From positions 1-14,029 of the forward strand of contig JAJBTR010000178.1 of assembly GCA_020860745.1 (NCBI GenBank): a stretch of DNA of 14,029 nucleotides, read 5' to 3'. The position numbers and the translations under genes were made by a program. The notes beneath the pieces are model-generated. The model saw nothing but the letters and a program-made list of their open reading frames with translations. It was not told the origin of the DNA and did not search any database. Positions 7,785-14,029 of the stretch are shown here, in pieces (the stretch's first letter is position 1; each line of letters opens with the position of its first letter). The stretch is from Lachnospiraceae bacterium (GTDB taxonomy: Bacteria > Bacillota > Clostridia > Lachnospirales > Lachnospiraceae).

Positions 7785-8936
7785 GTGCGGGAGCTGGAGC
7801 TGTACATACATATTTCGTTTTGTGTAAAAAAATGTGAATATTGTGATTTCCTGTCCGCTCCGGCAAATCCGGCTGTGCGCCAGTCCTACATTGACCGGCT
7901 GGTGGAGGAAATCTGCTCTTTGGCGCCGGATTACCGGCAGTATCAGGTGACCAGCATCTTTATCGGCGGAGGGACGCCGTCCATCCTGGATCTGCTCCAG
8001 ATTGCGCGTTTGATGGGAGCCGTTTCCGGCGCCTTTCACATTTGCTCCGACGCGGAGGTCACGATGGAGTGCAATCCGGGAACACTGACCGGAGATAAGG
8101 CGCGGGCATTGTACCGGCTGGGGATCAACCGCCTCAGCCTGGGTCTGCAGTCTGTCAAGGAAAAAGAACTGCTTCTGCTGGGAAGAATCCATTCCTATGA
8201 GGACTTTCTGAAGAGCTATGACGCGGCGCGGAAAGCCGGTTTTTCCAATATCAATGTAGACCTTATGTCCGCCCTGCCCTGCCAGACGGTGAAAAGCTGG
8301 GAGGATACGCTGCGTCAGGTGGCAATGCTCAGGCCGGAGCATATCTCAGCGTACAGCCTGATTATAGAGGAGGGAACGCCGTTTTACCTGCGTTTTCACG
8401 AGGATGAAATGACCCGGGACCGGGGTGAGCAGCCGCTGTTCCTGCCTTCCGAGGAGGATGAGCGGCGGATGTATGAACTGACAGAGGAATTCTTAAGCGC
8501 GCGCGGCTATCGGCGCTATGAGATATCCAACTACGCGAAGCCGGGGTTTGAGTGCCGCCACAACATCGGTTACTGGACCGGCAAAGAGTATCTGGGTCTC
8601 GGGCTCGGCGCGTCCTCACTGATTGATAATATCCGTTTTCAGAATACCAATGAGATGAATGTGTACATGCGTCGGCCGTTTGCACGCCTGGAAGAGGAAG
8701 TGTTGGACCGGAAAGAGCAGATAGAGGAATTTATGATTCTTGGTCTGCGGATGACAGATGGTGTCCGGCGGCAGGAGTTCTCGGAACGCTTTGGAGTAGA
8801 GCCGGAAGCAGTGTACGGTTCGGTGTTCCAGGAACTGGAGGAAGAGGGATTGCTGGAGGTTACGAATGGGCGCATTGTTTTGACAAAGCGGGGCGTGGAT
8901 GTCAGTAATGTGGTATTTATGGACTTGTTGCTGTGA
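7785..8936 (+). CDS. hemW: HemW, radical SAM heme chaperone (HemN-like)
   Basis: The 383-residue protein starts at GTG 7785 (VRELELYIHISFC), with AGGAAGGG about seven bases upstream; the longer frame from 7737 begins before this site. The radical SAM cluster motif CX3CX2C is at residues 13, 17 and 20 (CVKKCEYC), followed by DF. This lacks the extra Cys typical of the true oxygen-independent coproporphyrinogen oxidase HemN. Other family marks are IFIGGGTPS, VTMECNPGT, GINRLSLGLQS, NVDLMSALP, CRHNIGYWTGKEYLGLGLGASS and a C-terminal winged-helix-like part (EFMILGLRMTDGV). HemW binds heme and SAM and inserts heme into respiratory enzymes. The adjacency to lepA is widely conserved in Clostridia. 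The usual next genes (hrcA-grpE-dnaK) are not present here. Confidence 0.95.
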   Translation: MRELELYIHISFCVKKCEYCDFLSAPANPAVRQSYIDRLVEEICSLAPDYRQYQVTSIFIGGGTPSILDLLQIARLMGAVSGAFHICSDAEVTMECNPGTLTGDKARALYRLGINRLSLGLQSVKEKELLLLGRIHSYEDFLKSYDAARKAGFSNINVDLMSALPCQTVKSWEDTLRQVAMLRPEHISAYSLIIEEGTPFYLRFHEDEMTRDRGEQPLFLPSEEDERRMYELTEEFLSARGYRRYEISNYAKPGFECRHNIGYWTGKEYLGLGLGASSLIDNIRFQNTNEMNVYMRRPFARLEEEVLDRKEQIEEFMILGLRMTDGVRRQEFSERFGVEPEAVYGSVFQELEEEGLLEVTNGRIVLTKRGVDVSNVVFMDLLL

Positions 8937-8959
8937 ATCGTAACTTTTAAATATTCACA

Positions 8960-8988
8960 TTGACGAATAAGGGAAAAAAGATTACAAT
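8960..8988 (+). promoter_or_regulatory. Sigma-A promoter of the LVIVD-repeat gene
   Basis: TTGACG (8960-8965), a 17-base spacer and TACAAT (8983-8988) are near consensus. A short leader holds a direct ATGCAAA repeat (8995-9008) and a very strong ribosome binding site AGGAGGT (9017-9023), six bases from the ATG. The gene is therefore separately and probably strongly expressed. Confidence 0.85.
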
Positions 8989-9029
8989 GGTTTTATGCAA
9001 AATGCAAAATATTTATAGGAGGTGTTTTT

Positions 9030-10430
9030 ATGGCAGATATGTTTTATGCGAAGGGCCCCGGGAACAATGGTTACATTAAGAACCTGGAAGTCCTTGATTT
9101 TAACGCATGGAACGGCAAGAGCGGTGTATTCCAGATGCAGGTTTACAAGACTGCTGAGGGGAAATATTACCTCTATGGATCCTGTTTCGGCGGCACGCAG
9201 AACGGCGTTCTGATCGCGGACATTACGGATCCCTGTCACACCAGATTTGTGAAGCATCTGCAGCTGCTGGATCCGGAGGAGTATCCGACGACGTCGACTC
9301 CGAAGATTCAGGTTGCGGACGATCTTCTGATCTGCGCGATGACAGCGGGTTCCGGCCCCGGTGCACTGGTAAATCAGAGCGAACTGATGAATATGAAGTG
9401 TCAGGCCGGCATTCAGATCTGGAGTCTGAAGGAGGATCCGGAGAACCCGAAGTACCTTGGGTACTGGGATTGCGGTGTTCCTCATTCCATCGGTGTGCAT
9501 CGTTTTATGTACAACGGAGGTCCCTACGTATATCTTTCCTGCGAGAGCATGCGGTTTGAGGGCATGATCATGCGGATTGTAGATATTTCCGATCCGACCA
9601 ATCCTCACGAGGTTGGCAACTGGTGGTCGCCGGAGCAGTTTGTGGACGGCTACTGCGGCAGAACAGTGGATCATCATGCGGGACATGTTCCGTCCTTTAT
9701 GGATAAGGGCTGGATGCACGGACCGCCATTCCGCCGCGACGACGGCGTTATGTTCTGCGGCTACTGCGGAGATGGTCTCTATGTGCTGGATGCGACAGAC
9801 GTGACCCGCCCGAGAGCGATCGGACATCTGGAGTTTATGCCGGCATTCTGCAGCCATCTGGCCGGTGCCCGCACGCACACGGCTCTGCCGCTGCCGGGAC
9901 GCGACCTGGTGGTTGTGACCAACGAGGGTGAGCGCTTCCAGTTCTTCCCGCCCGGATCCATCAAGGAAGCCCAGGCGATGAACAACCTGCATATGGTCGA
10001 CGTCAGCGACCCGACGAAGCCGACGCTGATCGCAGAGTTCCCGTATCCGGAAGTACCGGAGGATTTCCCGTATCCGAACTTCAACGTAATGAATCTCGGA
10101 TGCCAGGGACCGTTCGGACCGCATAACCTGCATGAACCCATGAGCAATAAGCCGTGGCTGGAGCAGCGCGGAGACCTGGGATACTGCTGATACTTTGCGG
10201 ATGGGCTGCGCATCTTTGATGTATCCGATCCTTATTATATCAAGGAGCTGGCATACTTCATTCCGCCCAATCCGAATAAGGAGCCGAAAGATTCCTTCTT
10301 CCCCGGCCTGCCCGGCCCGCGCAACGCAATGACCGAGGACTGCTGTGTGGACGACAGAGGTTATATCTATGTGACCTGCTTCGACGATGGTTTCTATGTG
10401 CTGAAGCGCACCGGAGCGGCAGACAACTAA
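9030..10430 (+). CDS. LVIVD-repeat beta-propeller protein with an in-frame UGA (possible Cys-Sec selenoprotein)
   Basis: The frame gives 386 residues, a TGA at codon 387 (10188-10190), then 79 more clean codons to TAA. LVIVD-type blades recur with the pattern D(I/V/A)(S/T)DP: ADITDP (63-68), VDISDP (184-189), LDATDV (253-258), VDVSDP (323-328) and, beyond the TGA, FDVSDP (396-401), followed by a final DDRGYIYVTCFDDGFYVLKR blade. The part after the TGA matches the family (YFADGLRIFDVSDP), so the stop interrupts a real domain and would remove the closing blades. The protein is Cys-rich (12 before the TGA, 3 after) and has His clusters HSIGVH, DHHAGH and GPHNLHE that suggest metal binding. There is no signal peptide or membrane helix, so it is probably cytoplasmic. 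The substrate is unknown. The UGA may encode selenocysteine directly after Cys386, or be a recent nonsense mutation. Confidence 0.85.
10188..10190 (+). other. In-frame UGA codon, candidate selenocysteine
   Basis: The context is GGA TAC TGC TGA TAC TTT GCG GAT, read Gly-Tyr-Cys-(Sec/stop)-Tyr-Phe-Ala-Asp. The frame on both sides is uninterrupted and of the same protein family. Recoding would give a Cys-Sec pair. Without Sec machinery it would end the protein 79 residues early. Confidence 0.45.
10199..10215 (+). promoter_or_regulatory. Small stem-loop just after the UGA, possible bacterial SECIS
   Basis: GGATG (10199-10203) pairs with CATCT (10211-10215) around the loop GGCTGCG. A loop starting GG on a short stem downstream of UGA resembles bacterial SECIS hairpins such as that of E. 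coli fdhF. The loop begins 13 bases after the UGA, closer than usual, and the stem is short with one G-U pair. An alternative CATC/GATG pairing at 10211-10221 competes. Support is therefore weak. Confidence 0.3.
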
Positions 10431-10438
10431 GGATTGTT

Positions 10439-10509
10439 GATACCAGGGTCAAAAGGTCAGGAATGGAGCGTTTGTGGTCCGTTTCCTGACTTTGAGACCA
10501 GTAGGTATC
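10439..10509 (+). repeat. 71-nt imperfect inverted repeat after the LVIVD gene
   Basis: Three nested arm pairs are visible: GATACC/GGTATC (10439-10444, 10504-10509), GGTC/GACC (10447-10450, 10496-10499) and GTCAGGAA/TTCCTGAC (10456-10463, 10483-10490). They form one long bulged hairpin in the 3' UTR, starting eight bases after the TAA and ending 15 bases before the terminator stem. It could stabilise the mRNA 3' end or be a small structured RNA. Confidence 0.6.
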
Positions 10510-10524
10510 ATTATATTAGAATAC

Positions 10525-10552
10525 AAAGGACCCCGCGTAAGCGGGGTCCTTT
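10525..10552 (+). terminator. GC-rich terminator hairpin of the LVIVD transcript
   Basis: AAAGGACCCCGC (10525-10536) and GCGGGGTCCTTT (10541-10552) form a perfect 12-bp stem with loop GTAA. Only three T end the 3' arm, but the stem is very stable and the flanking A/T symmetry suits a bidirectional terminator. Confidence 0.8.
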
Positions 10553-10574
10553 GCTGAAAAAGGGAGGTTAATAT

Positions 10575-10750
10575 ATGAAAAATCTACAAATATAGATGGA
10601 TTGTTGGACGCCCCTGAAAATGTTGATTGCCTTCTCCTTTGCTACTGTGATAGTTTAAGTCGTTATCAGCTATCCCCAGAGGCTTTTGTTTTGTATGGTG
10701 TTATCTTACAGGGAAAATGTGTACAAAATGTGGAGGTCTTATTAAGATAA
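10575..10750 (+). pseudogene. Possible frameshifted small gene of unknown function
   Basis: GGGAGG (10562-10567) is seven bases before the ATG at 10575, a strong start, but that frame reads only MKNLQI before TAG (10593-10595). The -1 frame is open from 10553 to TAA 10750 and from about 10586 reads NIDGLLDAPENVDCLLLCYC, then DSLSRYQLSPEAFVLYG and VILQGKCVQNVEVLLR. That looks protein-like. Joining the start to this frame by a single indel would give about 58 residues. I do not recognise the sequence. It could instead be chance, or a short leader peptide. Confidence 0.3.
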
Positions 10751-10831
10751 AATGAAAGAAAAATGAATTTTATGATTTTTGTGCAGTGAGGGAAATACCT
10801 GCGGGTGGCTGAGGGGGGTGATAAGTAGCAG
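10751..10831 (+). other. Short non-coding stretch upstream of the GTPase unit
   Basis: Stops occur in the main frame at 10748, 10787 and 10826. The stretch contains a G-rich run, GAGGGGGG (10811-10818), and no clear hairpin, riboswitch or T-box signature. Confidence 0.3.
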
Positions 10832-10996
10832 ATGCTTACACACGGGCTGGTGAGTATGGAAACCCCTGCTTGCGTCTCTACGGAAAGTATTGTAGAATGG
10901 AATCTGCAGTTTTTATTGATGGAATATCGTAAGATTACAGAGTTGGTTACATTCGAGGCCAGAGTGTTCCCGGAGAGGACGGGTATTTATATATGA
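10832..10996 (+). CDS. 54-residue small ORF overlapping the GTPase start (ATGA)
   Basis: This ORF begins MLTHGLVSMETPACVSTESI, continues VEWNLQFLLMEYRKITELVT and ends FEARVFPERTGIYI. Its stop TGA (10994-10996) overlaps the GTPase start as ATGA, the classic arrangement for translational coupling. The GTPase's own GGAGAGGA is about 13 bases from its ATG, rather far, so coupling would help. The small ORF's own ribosome binding site is poor (GAGGGGGG 13 bases upstream). Internal starts exist at ATG 10856 and ATG 10919. A possible promoter (TTGCGT at 10870, TAGAAT at 10893) lies inside it and would leave only the last 25 codons (from 10919) in the transcript. I recognise no family. It could be a leader peptide, as known upstream of tet(M), or a small partner protein. 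Confidence 0.4.
   Translation: MLTHGLVSMETPACVSTESIVEWNLQFLLMEYRKITELVTFEARVFPERTGIYI
10870..10898 (+). promoter_or_regulatory. Possible sigma-A promoter of the GTPase-nuclease gene
   Basis: TTGCGT (10870-10875), a 17-base spacer and TAGAAT (10893-10898) give a moderate match: good -10, weak -35. It lies within the small upstream ORF, about 95 bases before the GTPase start. Confidence 0.4.
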
Positions 10997-13938
10997 AACA
11001 GATTACGACAGGGATTGTCGCCCATGTGGATGCCGGAAAGACGACGCTTTCCGAGAGCCTTTTATATCTGGCCGGGAGCATCCGGAAAATGGGGAGAGTG
11101 GATACAAAGGATGCTTTTCTGGATACAGATGCGCAGGAGCGTGCCAGAGGCATTACGATTTTTTCCAAACAGGCCGGACTGGTCTGGGACGATACAAAAA
11201 TTACACTGCTGGACACGCCGGGGCATGTGGATTTTTCCGCGGAGATGGAGCGGGTGCTGGCAGTGCTTGATTACGCGATTCTGGTGGTCAGCGGCGCGGA
11301 CGGCGTGCAGGGACATACCCGGACATTGTGGGAGCTGTTGGAGCACTACAATGTGCCGGTGTTTTTGTTTATAAATAAGATGGATCAGCCGGGGACAGAC
11401 AGGACGCGCCTGATGACGGAATTGAAGAGTCAGGTGGATGGCGCATGCGTGGATTTCACAGGGGTGATGCCGGGAGAGAATCTTCGAGAAGCCATCAATG
11501 AAAACTCTGATGGGGATAAGCGTGTTGTCTGCAGCGAGGCAGCGACGGAGGATATTGCTGCCTGCGATGAATCCGTGATGGAATGTTACTTTGAAAATGG
11601 TTATGTGACGGGACATCAGATTCGGAAATTAGTCTGGGACAGAAAGCTGTTTCCCTGCTTTTTTGGTTCCGCCTTAAAGCTGACCGGAGTGGAGGAGTTC
11701 CTGCAGGGATTTACCTGTTTTGCGATGAATAAAATATATCCCACGGAATTTGGCGCCCGGATATTTAAGATTTCCCGGGATCCGCAGGGAAATCGTCTGA
11801 CTCATATGAAGATTACCGGCGGTACTTTGAAAGCCAGAGATGTCCTTTCTAACAGGCGCAGCGATATTCTCTCTGGCAAACGTGACGACATCTTTTCTGG
11901 CAAACACAGCGATGTGGTACTTGCCGATGCGAAACGTATTGGTGAAGCTTATGCCGGTGCTGTCCATGTCGGCAGGGCTGAGGAGGAGATATGGCAGGAG
12001 AAAGTAAATCAGATCCGGATTTACAATGGAGATAGGTTTGAGACCGTGCAGGAGGTTTCGGCAGGAGAAATCTGCACAGTCACCGGTCTGACGCGGACCT
12101 GGTCCGGGCAGGGCCTGGGGTTTGAGTCGGAGACCGGCGCACCGGCTCTGGAACCGGTTTTGTCCAGGCAGATTGTCCTGCCGGAGGGAATGGATGTCGG
12201 GCTGATGCTTCCGAAGCTGCGTATGATGGAGGAGGAACAGCCGGAGCTGCACATTGTCTGGGATGAGCGGGCGCAGGAGATCCGGGTGCAGGTGATGGGC
12301 GAGGTGCAGATTGAGATTCTGAGCAGCCTCATCGCAGACCGGTTTGGCGTACAGGTGACATTCGGACCGGCGCATATCGTGTACCGGGAAACAATTCTCC
12401 AACCAGTGGAGGGCGTGGGACATTTTGAACCGCTTCGTCATTACGCGGAGGTGCATCTGCTCATGGAACCGCTGCCGCCGGGGAGCGGCCTGGTGTTTGC
12501 GGCCGACTGCAGCGAGGATCTGCTGGATAAAAACTGGCAGCGGCTGATTCTGACCCATCTGGAGGAGAAAACGCACCGCGGAGTGCTGACCGGTTCCGCG
12601 ATTACAGATATGAAGATTACCGTCATCGCCGGCCGCGCCCACCCGAAACACACGGCGGGTGGAGATTTTCGCCGGGCGACTTACCGCGCGGTGCGACAGG
12701 GTCTGATGGAGGCAGAGAGCCGTTTGCTGGAACCTTTCTACAATTTCCGCCTGGAAATACCGGAGCAGACGGTGGGAAGGGCGATGACAGATATTGAGAA
12801 GATGAACGGCCGCTTTGACCCGCCCGAGATAGCGGGAGATCACTGCGTGCTTACCGGGTATGCGCCGGTGGCGACGATGCAGGATTACAAGCAGAAGGTC
12901 AGCGCTTATACCAGAGGATTCGGCCGACTTTTCTTCTCTCTGCGCGGTTATGAAGCCTGCCACAATGAGGAGGAAGTGATTGCGAAAATTGGATATGATC
13001 CGGAGGCAGATGTTGCCAATTCACCGGATTCTGTGTTCTGTGCGCACGGCTCCGGTTTTATCGTTCCCTGGTATGAAGTCAAAGAGCATATGCATGTGGA
13101 GAGTCCGCTTACCGACAGACCGGCCGCGCTTCAGAAGGAGGCCGATGCTGCAAGGCGGCAGGCGAGAACGGTTTCGGATGTGTGGCTGGGAACCGATGAG
13201 GTGGATGCCATTCTGGAACAGGCGACGCATGCCAACCGGGGGAAAAGCTCCGCTCGCAGAAAAGGCGTAGTGAAGAGAACGCGGCGGGGTGCGGCTGAGG
13301 CGGTGACAAAGACATTTGGAGAGATGAAAGCATCGGCGGTGGAAACACATGGGGAAGAAACAAATTTAACTATGACGGGTTTAGATCATCGGAAGTCAGT
13401 TGCCCTGTCAAAAAATGCTGCCCGAAAGGATAAGCCAAAGGAGCGGTTTTTGTTGGTGGATGGATACAATATCATTTTTGCCTGGGACGAACTCCACGAC
13501 CTGGCCAACGCGAATATGGATGCGGCGCGCGGCCGCCTGCTGGATGAACTCTGCAGTTATCAGGCCATGAACCGGATGCACCTGATCGTTGTGTTTGACG
13601 CTTATCGTGTGGCCGGGCATCAGACAGAAGTGATGGATTATCACAATATCCAGGTCGTGTATACAAGAGAGGCGGAGACCGCTGATCAATATATTGAAAA
13701 ATTTGCTCATGTAAACGCTAAAAACTGCGATGTCACGGTTGCAACTTCCGATGGCCTGGAGCAGGTGATTATTCGAGGGGAGGGCTGCCATCTGTTGTCA
13801 GCTAATGACTTAAAAGATGAAGTGGAGCGGACAAGGCGGCAGATTCGGGAGACCTATATGGGAAAAGATCAGCAGAAAGGAAGCGGAGCATTTCGGAAAG
13901 CAGTGGAGGAGGTTATGGGGCGTAAGCCTGCTAAATAA
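10993..13938 (+). CDS. TetM/EF-G-like translational GTPase fused to a YacP/Rae1-type NYN ribonuclease
   Basis: The N-terminal part is a ribosomal-protection/EF-G type GTPase: AHVDAGKTT (10-18), RGIT (52-55), DTPGH (74-78), NKMD (128-131), domain II ending in KVNQIRIYNGDRF, a domain III/IV core, and domain IV AGRAHPKHTAGGDFRRATYRAVRQGL with LTGYAPVATMQDY in domain V. A basic linker (about 730-815) leads to a second domain. There ERFLLVDGYNIIFAW (817-831), VVFDAYRVAG (D869), VVYTREAETADQYIEKFA (E895, D898) and VATSDGLEQVIIRGEGCH (D920) match Bacillus YacP/Rae1 closely. Rae1 is a ribosome-associated endonuclease that cuts mRNA in the A site. At 981 residues it is far longer than TetM (about 640). 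The domain IV tip lacks the SPVST-like loop that displaces tetracycline in TetM/TetO, so drug resistance is not assured. Residues about 282-310 hold an 8-residue repeat. I infer a ribosome-rescue or quality-control factor. Confidence 0.9.
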   Translation: MKQITTGIVAHVDAGKTTLSESLLYLAGSIRKMGRVDTKDAFLDTDAQERARGITIFSKQAGLVWDDTKITLLDTPGHVDFSAEMERVLAVLDYAILVVSGADGVQGHTRTLWELLEHYNVPVFLFINKMDQPGTDRTRLMTELKSQVDGACVDFTGVMPGENLREAINENSDGDKRVVCSEAATEDIAACDESVMECYFENGYVTGHQIRKLVWDRKLFPCFFGSALKLTGVEEFLQGFTCFAMNKIYPTEFGARIFKISRDPQGNRLTHMKITGGTLKARDVLSNRRSDILSGKRDDIFSGKHSDVVLADAKRIGEAYAGAVHVGRAEEEIWQEKVNQIRIYNGDRFETVQEVSAGEICTVTGLTRTWSGQGLGFESETGAPALEPVLSRQIVLPEGMDVGLMLPKLRMMEEEQPELHIVWDERAQEIRVQVMGEVQIEILSSLIADRFGVQVTFGPAHIVYRETILQPVEGVGHFEPLRHYAEVHLLMEPLPPGSGLVFAADCSEDLLDKNWQRLILTHLEEKTHRGVLTGSAITDMKITVIAGRAHPKHTAGGDFRRATYRAVRQGLMEAESRLLEPFYNFRLEIPEQTVGRAMTDIEKMNGRFDPPEIAGDHCVLTGYAPVATMQDYKQKVSAYTRGFGRLFFSLRGYEACHNEEEVIAKIGYDPEADVANSPDSVFCAHGSGFIVPWYEVKEHMHVESPLTDRPAALQKEADAARRQARTVSDVWLGTDEVDAILEQATHANRGKSSARRKGVVKRTRRGAAEAVTKTFGEMKASAVETHGEETNLTMTGLDHRKSVALSKNAARKDKPKERFLLVDGYNIIFAWDELHDLANANMDAARGRLLDELCSYQAMNRMHLIVVFDAYRVAGHQTEVMDYHNIQVVYTREAETADQYIEKFAHVNAKNCDVTVATSDGLEQVIIRGEGCHLLSANDLKDEVERTRRQIRETYMGKDQQKGSGAFRKAVEEVMGRKPAK
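11836..11922 (+). repeat. Tandem 24-bp (8-residue) repeat within the GTPase domain II
   Basis: The protein reads RDVLSNR, RSDILSGK, RDDIFSGK, HSDVV in series (about residues 281-309), repeats of the pattern R-x-D-(I/V)-(L/F)-S-G-K encoded by 24-bp units. It sits in a loop between KARDVL and the KVNQIRIYNG strand, where related GTPases have a short connection. It is probably a local duplication tolerated in a surface loop. Confidence 0.6.
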
Positions 13939-13998
13939 GAAAAAATGGCGGGGTGAAGGAAAGGATAAGCCCATAAAATGAGAATAAAGTGAAAAATA

Positions 13999-14027
13999 GT
14001 GGGTTTAAGAGGAAGATGAAAACCCAC
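13999..14027 (+). terminator. Hairpin after the GTPase-nuclease gene, at the window edge
   Basis: GTGGGTTT (13999-14006) and AAACCCAC (14020-14027) form an 8-bp stem with a 13-base loop, 60 bases after the stop. The window ends two bases later, so any T run cannot be seen. Confidence 0.45.
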
Positions 14028-14029
14028 AA

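Noticed and set aside
4700..10190. Genetic code reassignment explaining the in-frame TAA, TAG and TGA
   Set aside because: All three codons serve as normal ends of other genes here: TAA for gpr, lepA and the GTPase, TAG for holA, TGA for hemW and spoIIP. A global reassignment is therefore excluded.
10188..10190. Relation to selenium-binding protein SELENBP1 as support for selenium use
   Set aside because: Both may be beta-propellers, but I see no clear sequence match, and SELENBP1 does not contain genetically encoded selenocysteine, so it is not evidence.
10751..10992. Riboswitch or T-box upstream of the GTPase gene
   Set aside because: The G-rich stretch looked suggestive, but no T-box sequence, no known riboswitch core and no terminator stem were found.
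1..14029. CRISPR array, tRNA, rRNA, IS element or phage genes
   Set aside because: No regularly spaced repeats, no tRNA T-arm motifs, and no transposase or phage protein signatures were seen on either strand.

Overview
The window looks like chromosomal DNA of a spore-lineage Firmicute, most likely a gut Lachnospiraceae/Clostridia member. This rests on the gene order comEC, holA, rpsT, gpr, spoIIP, lepA, hemW, which is typical of Clostridia, on sigma-A promoters with 17-bp spacers, on AGGAGG-type ribosome binding sites, and on TTG/GTG starts. No phage, IS, CRISPR or tRNA gene was recognised.

Positions 1-2501 (+) hold the 3' part of comEC (cut by the window edge) and holA. holA converges on rpsT (minus strand, UUG start) across a dense cluster of hairpins at 2511-2616. 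rpsT has a near-perfect promoter at 2992-3020 and diverges from gpr, the spore germination protease. The rpsT-gpr gap carries a long inverted repeat. Next comes a structured, repeat-like 130-bp segment and then spoIIP. The spoIIP membrane-anchor part and amidase part share one reading frame but are split by two in-frame stops (TAA 4700, TAG 4730). lepA (own promoter, hairpin leader, TTG start) and hemW follow.

Positions 8940-10552 hold a separately promoted gene for a Cys- and His-rich LVIVD-repeat beta-propeller. It is open for 466 codons except for one in-frame TGA at 10188, directly after a Cys codon, with a small GG-loop hairpin just downstream. It is either a new candidate selenoprotein (Cys-Sec) or a very recent nonsense allele. 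The gene is closed by a 71-nt imperfect hairpin and a 12-bp terminator.

Positions 10553-13938 hold short ORFs and then a 981-residue protein that joins a TetM/EF-G-like translational GTPase to a C-terminal YacP/Rae1-like NYN ribonuclease domain. Rae1 cuts mRNA in the ribosomal A site, so the fusion couples an A-site-entering GTPase to an A-site nuclease. A 54-codon ORF overlaps its start codon by ATGA and may be a leader or a coupled small protein.

The two points most worth following are the in-frame UGA of the LVIVD protein and the GTPase-Rae1 fusion with its upstream small ORF. The double-stopped spoIIP comes next.
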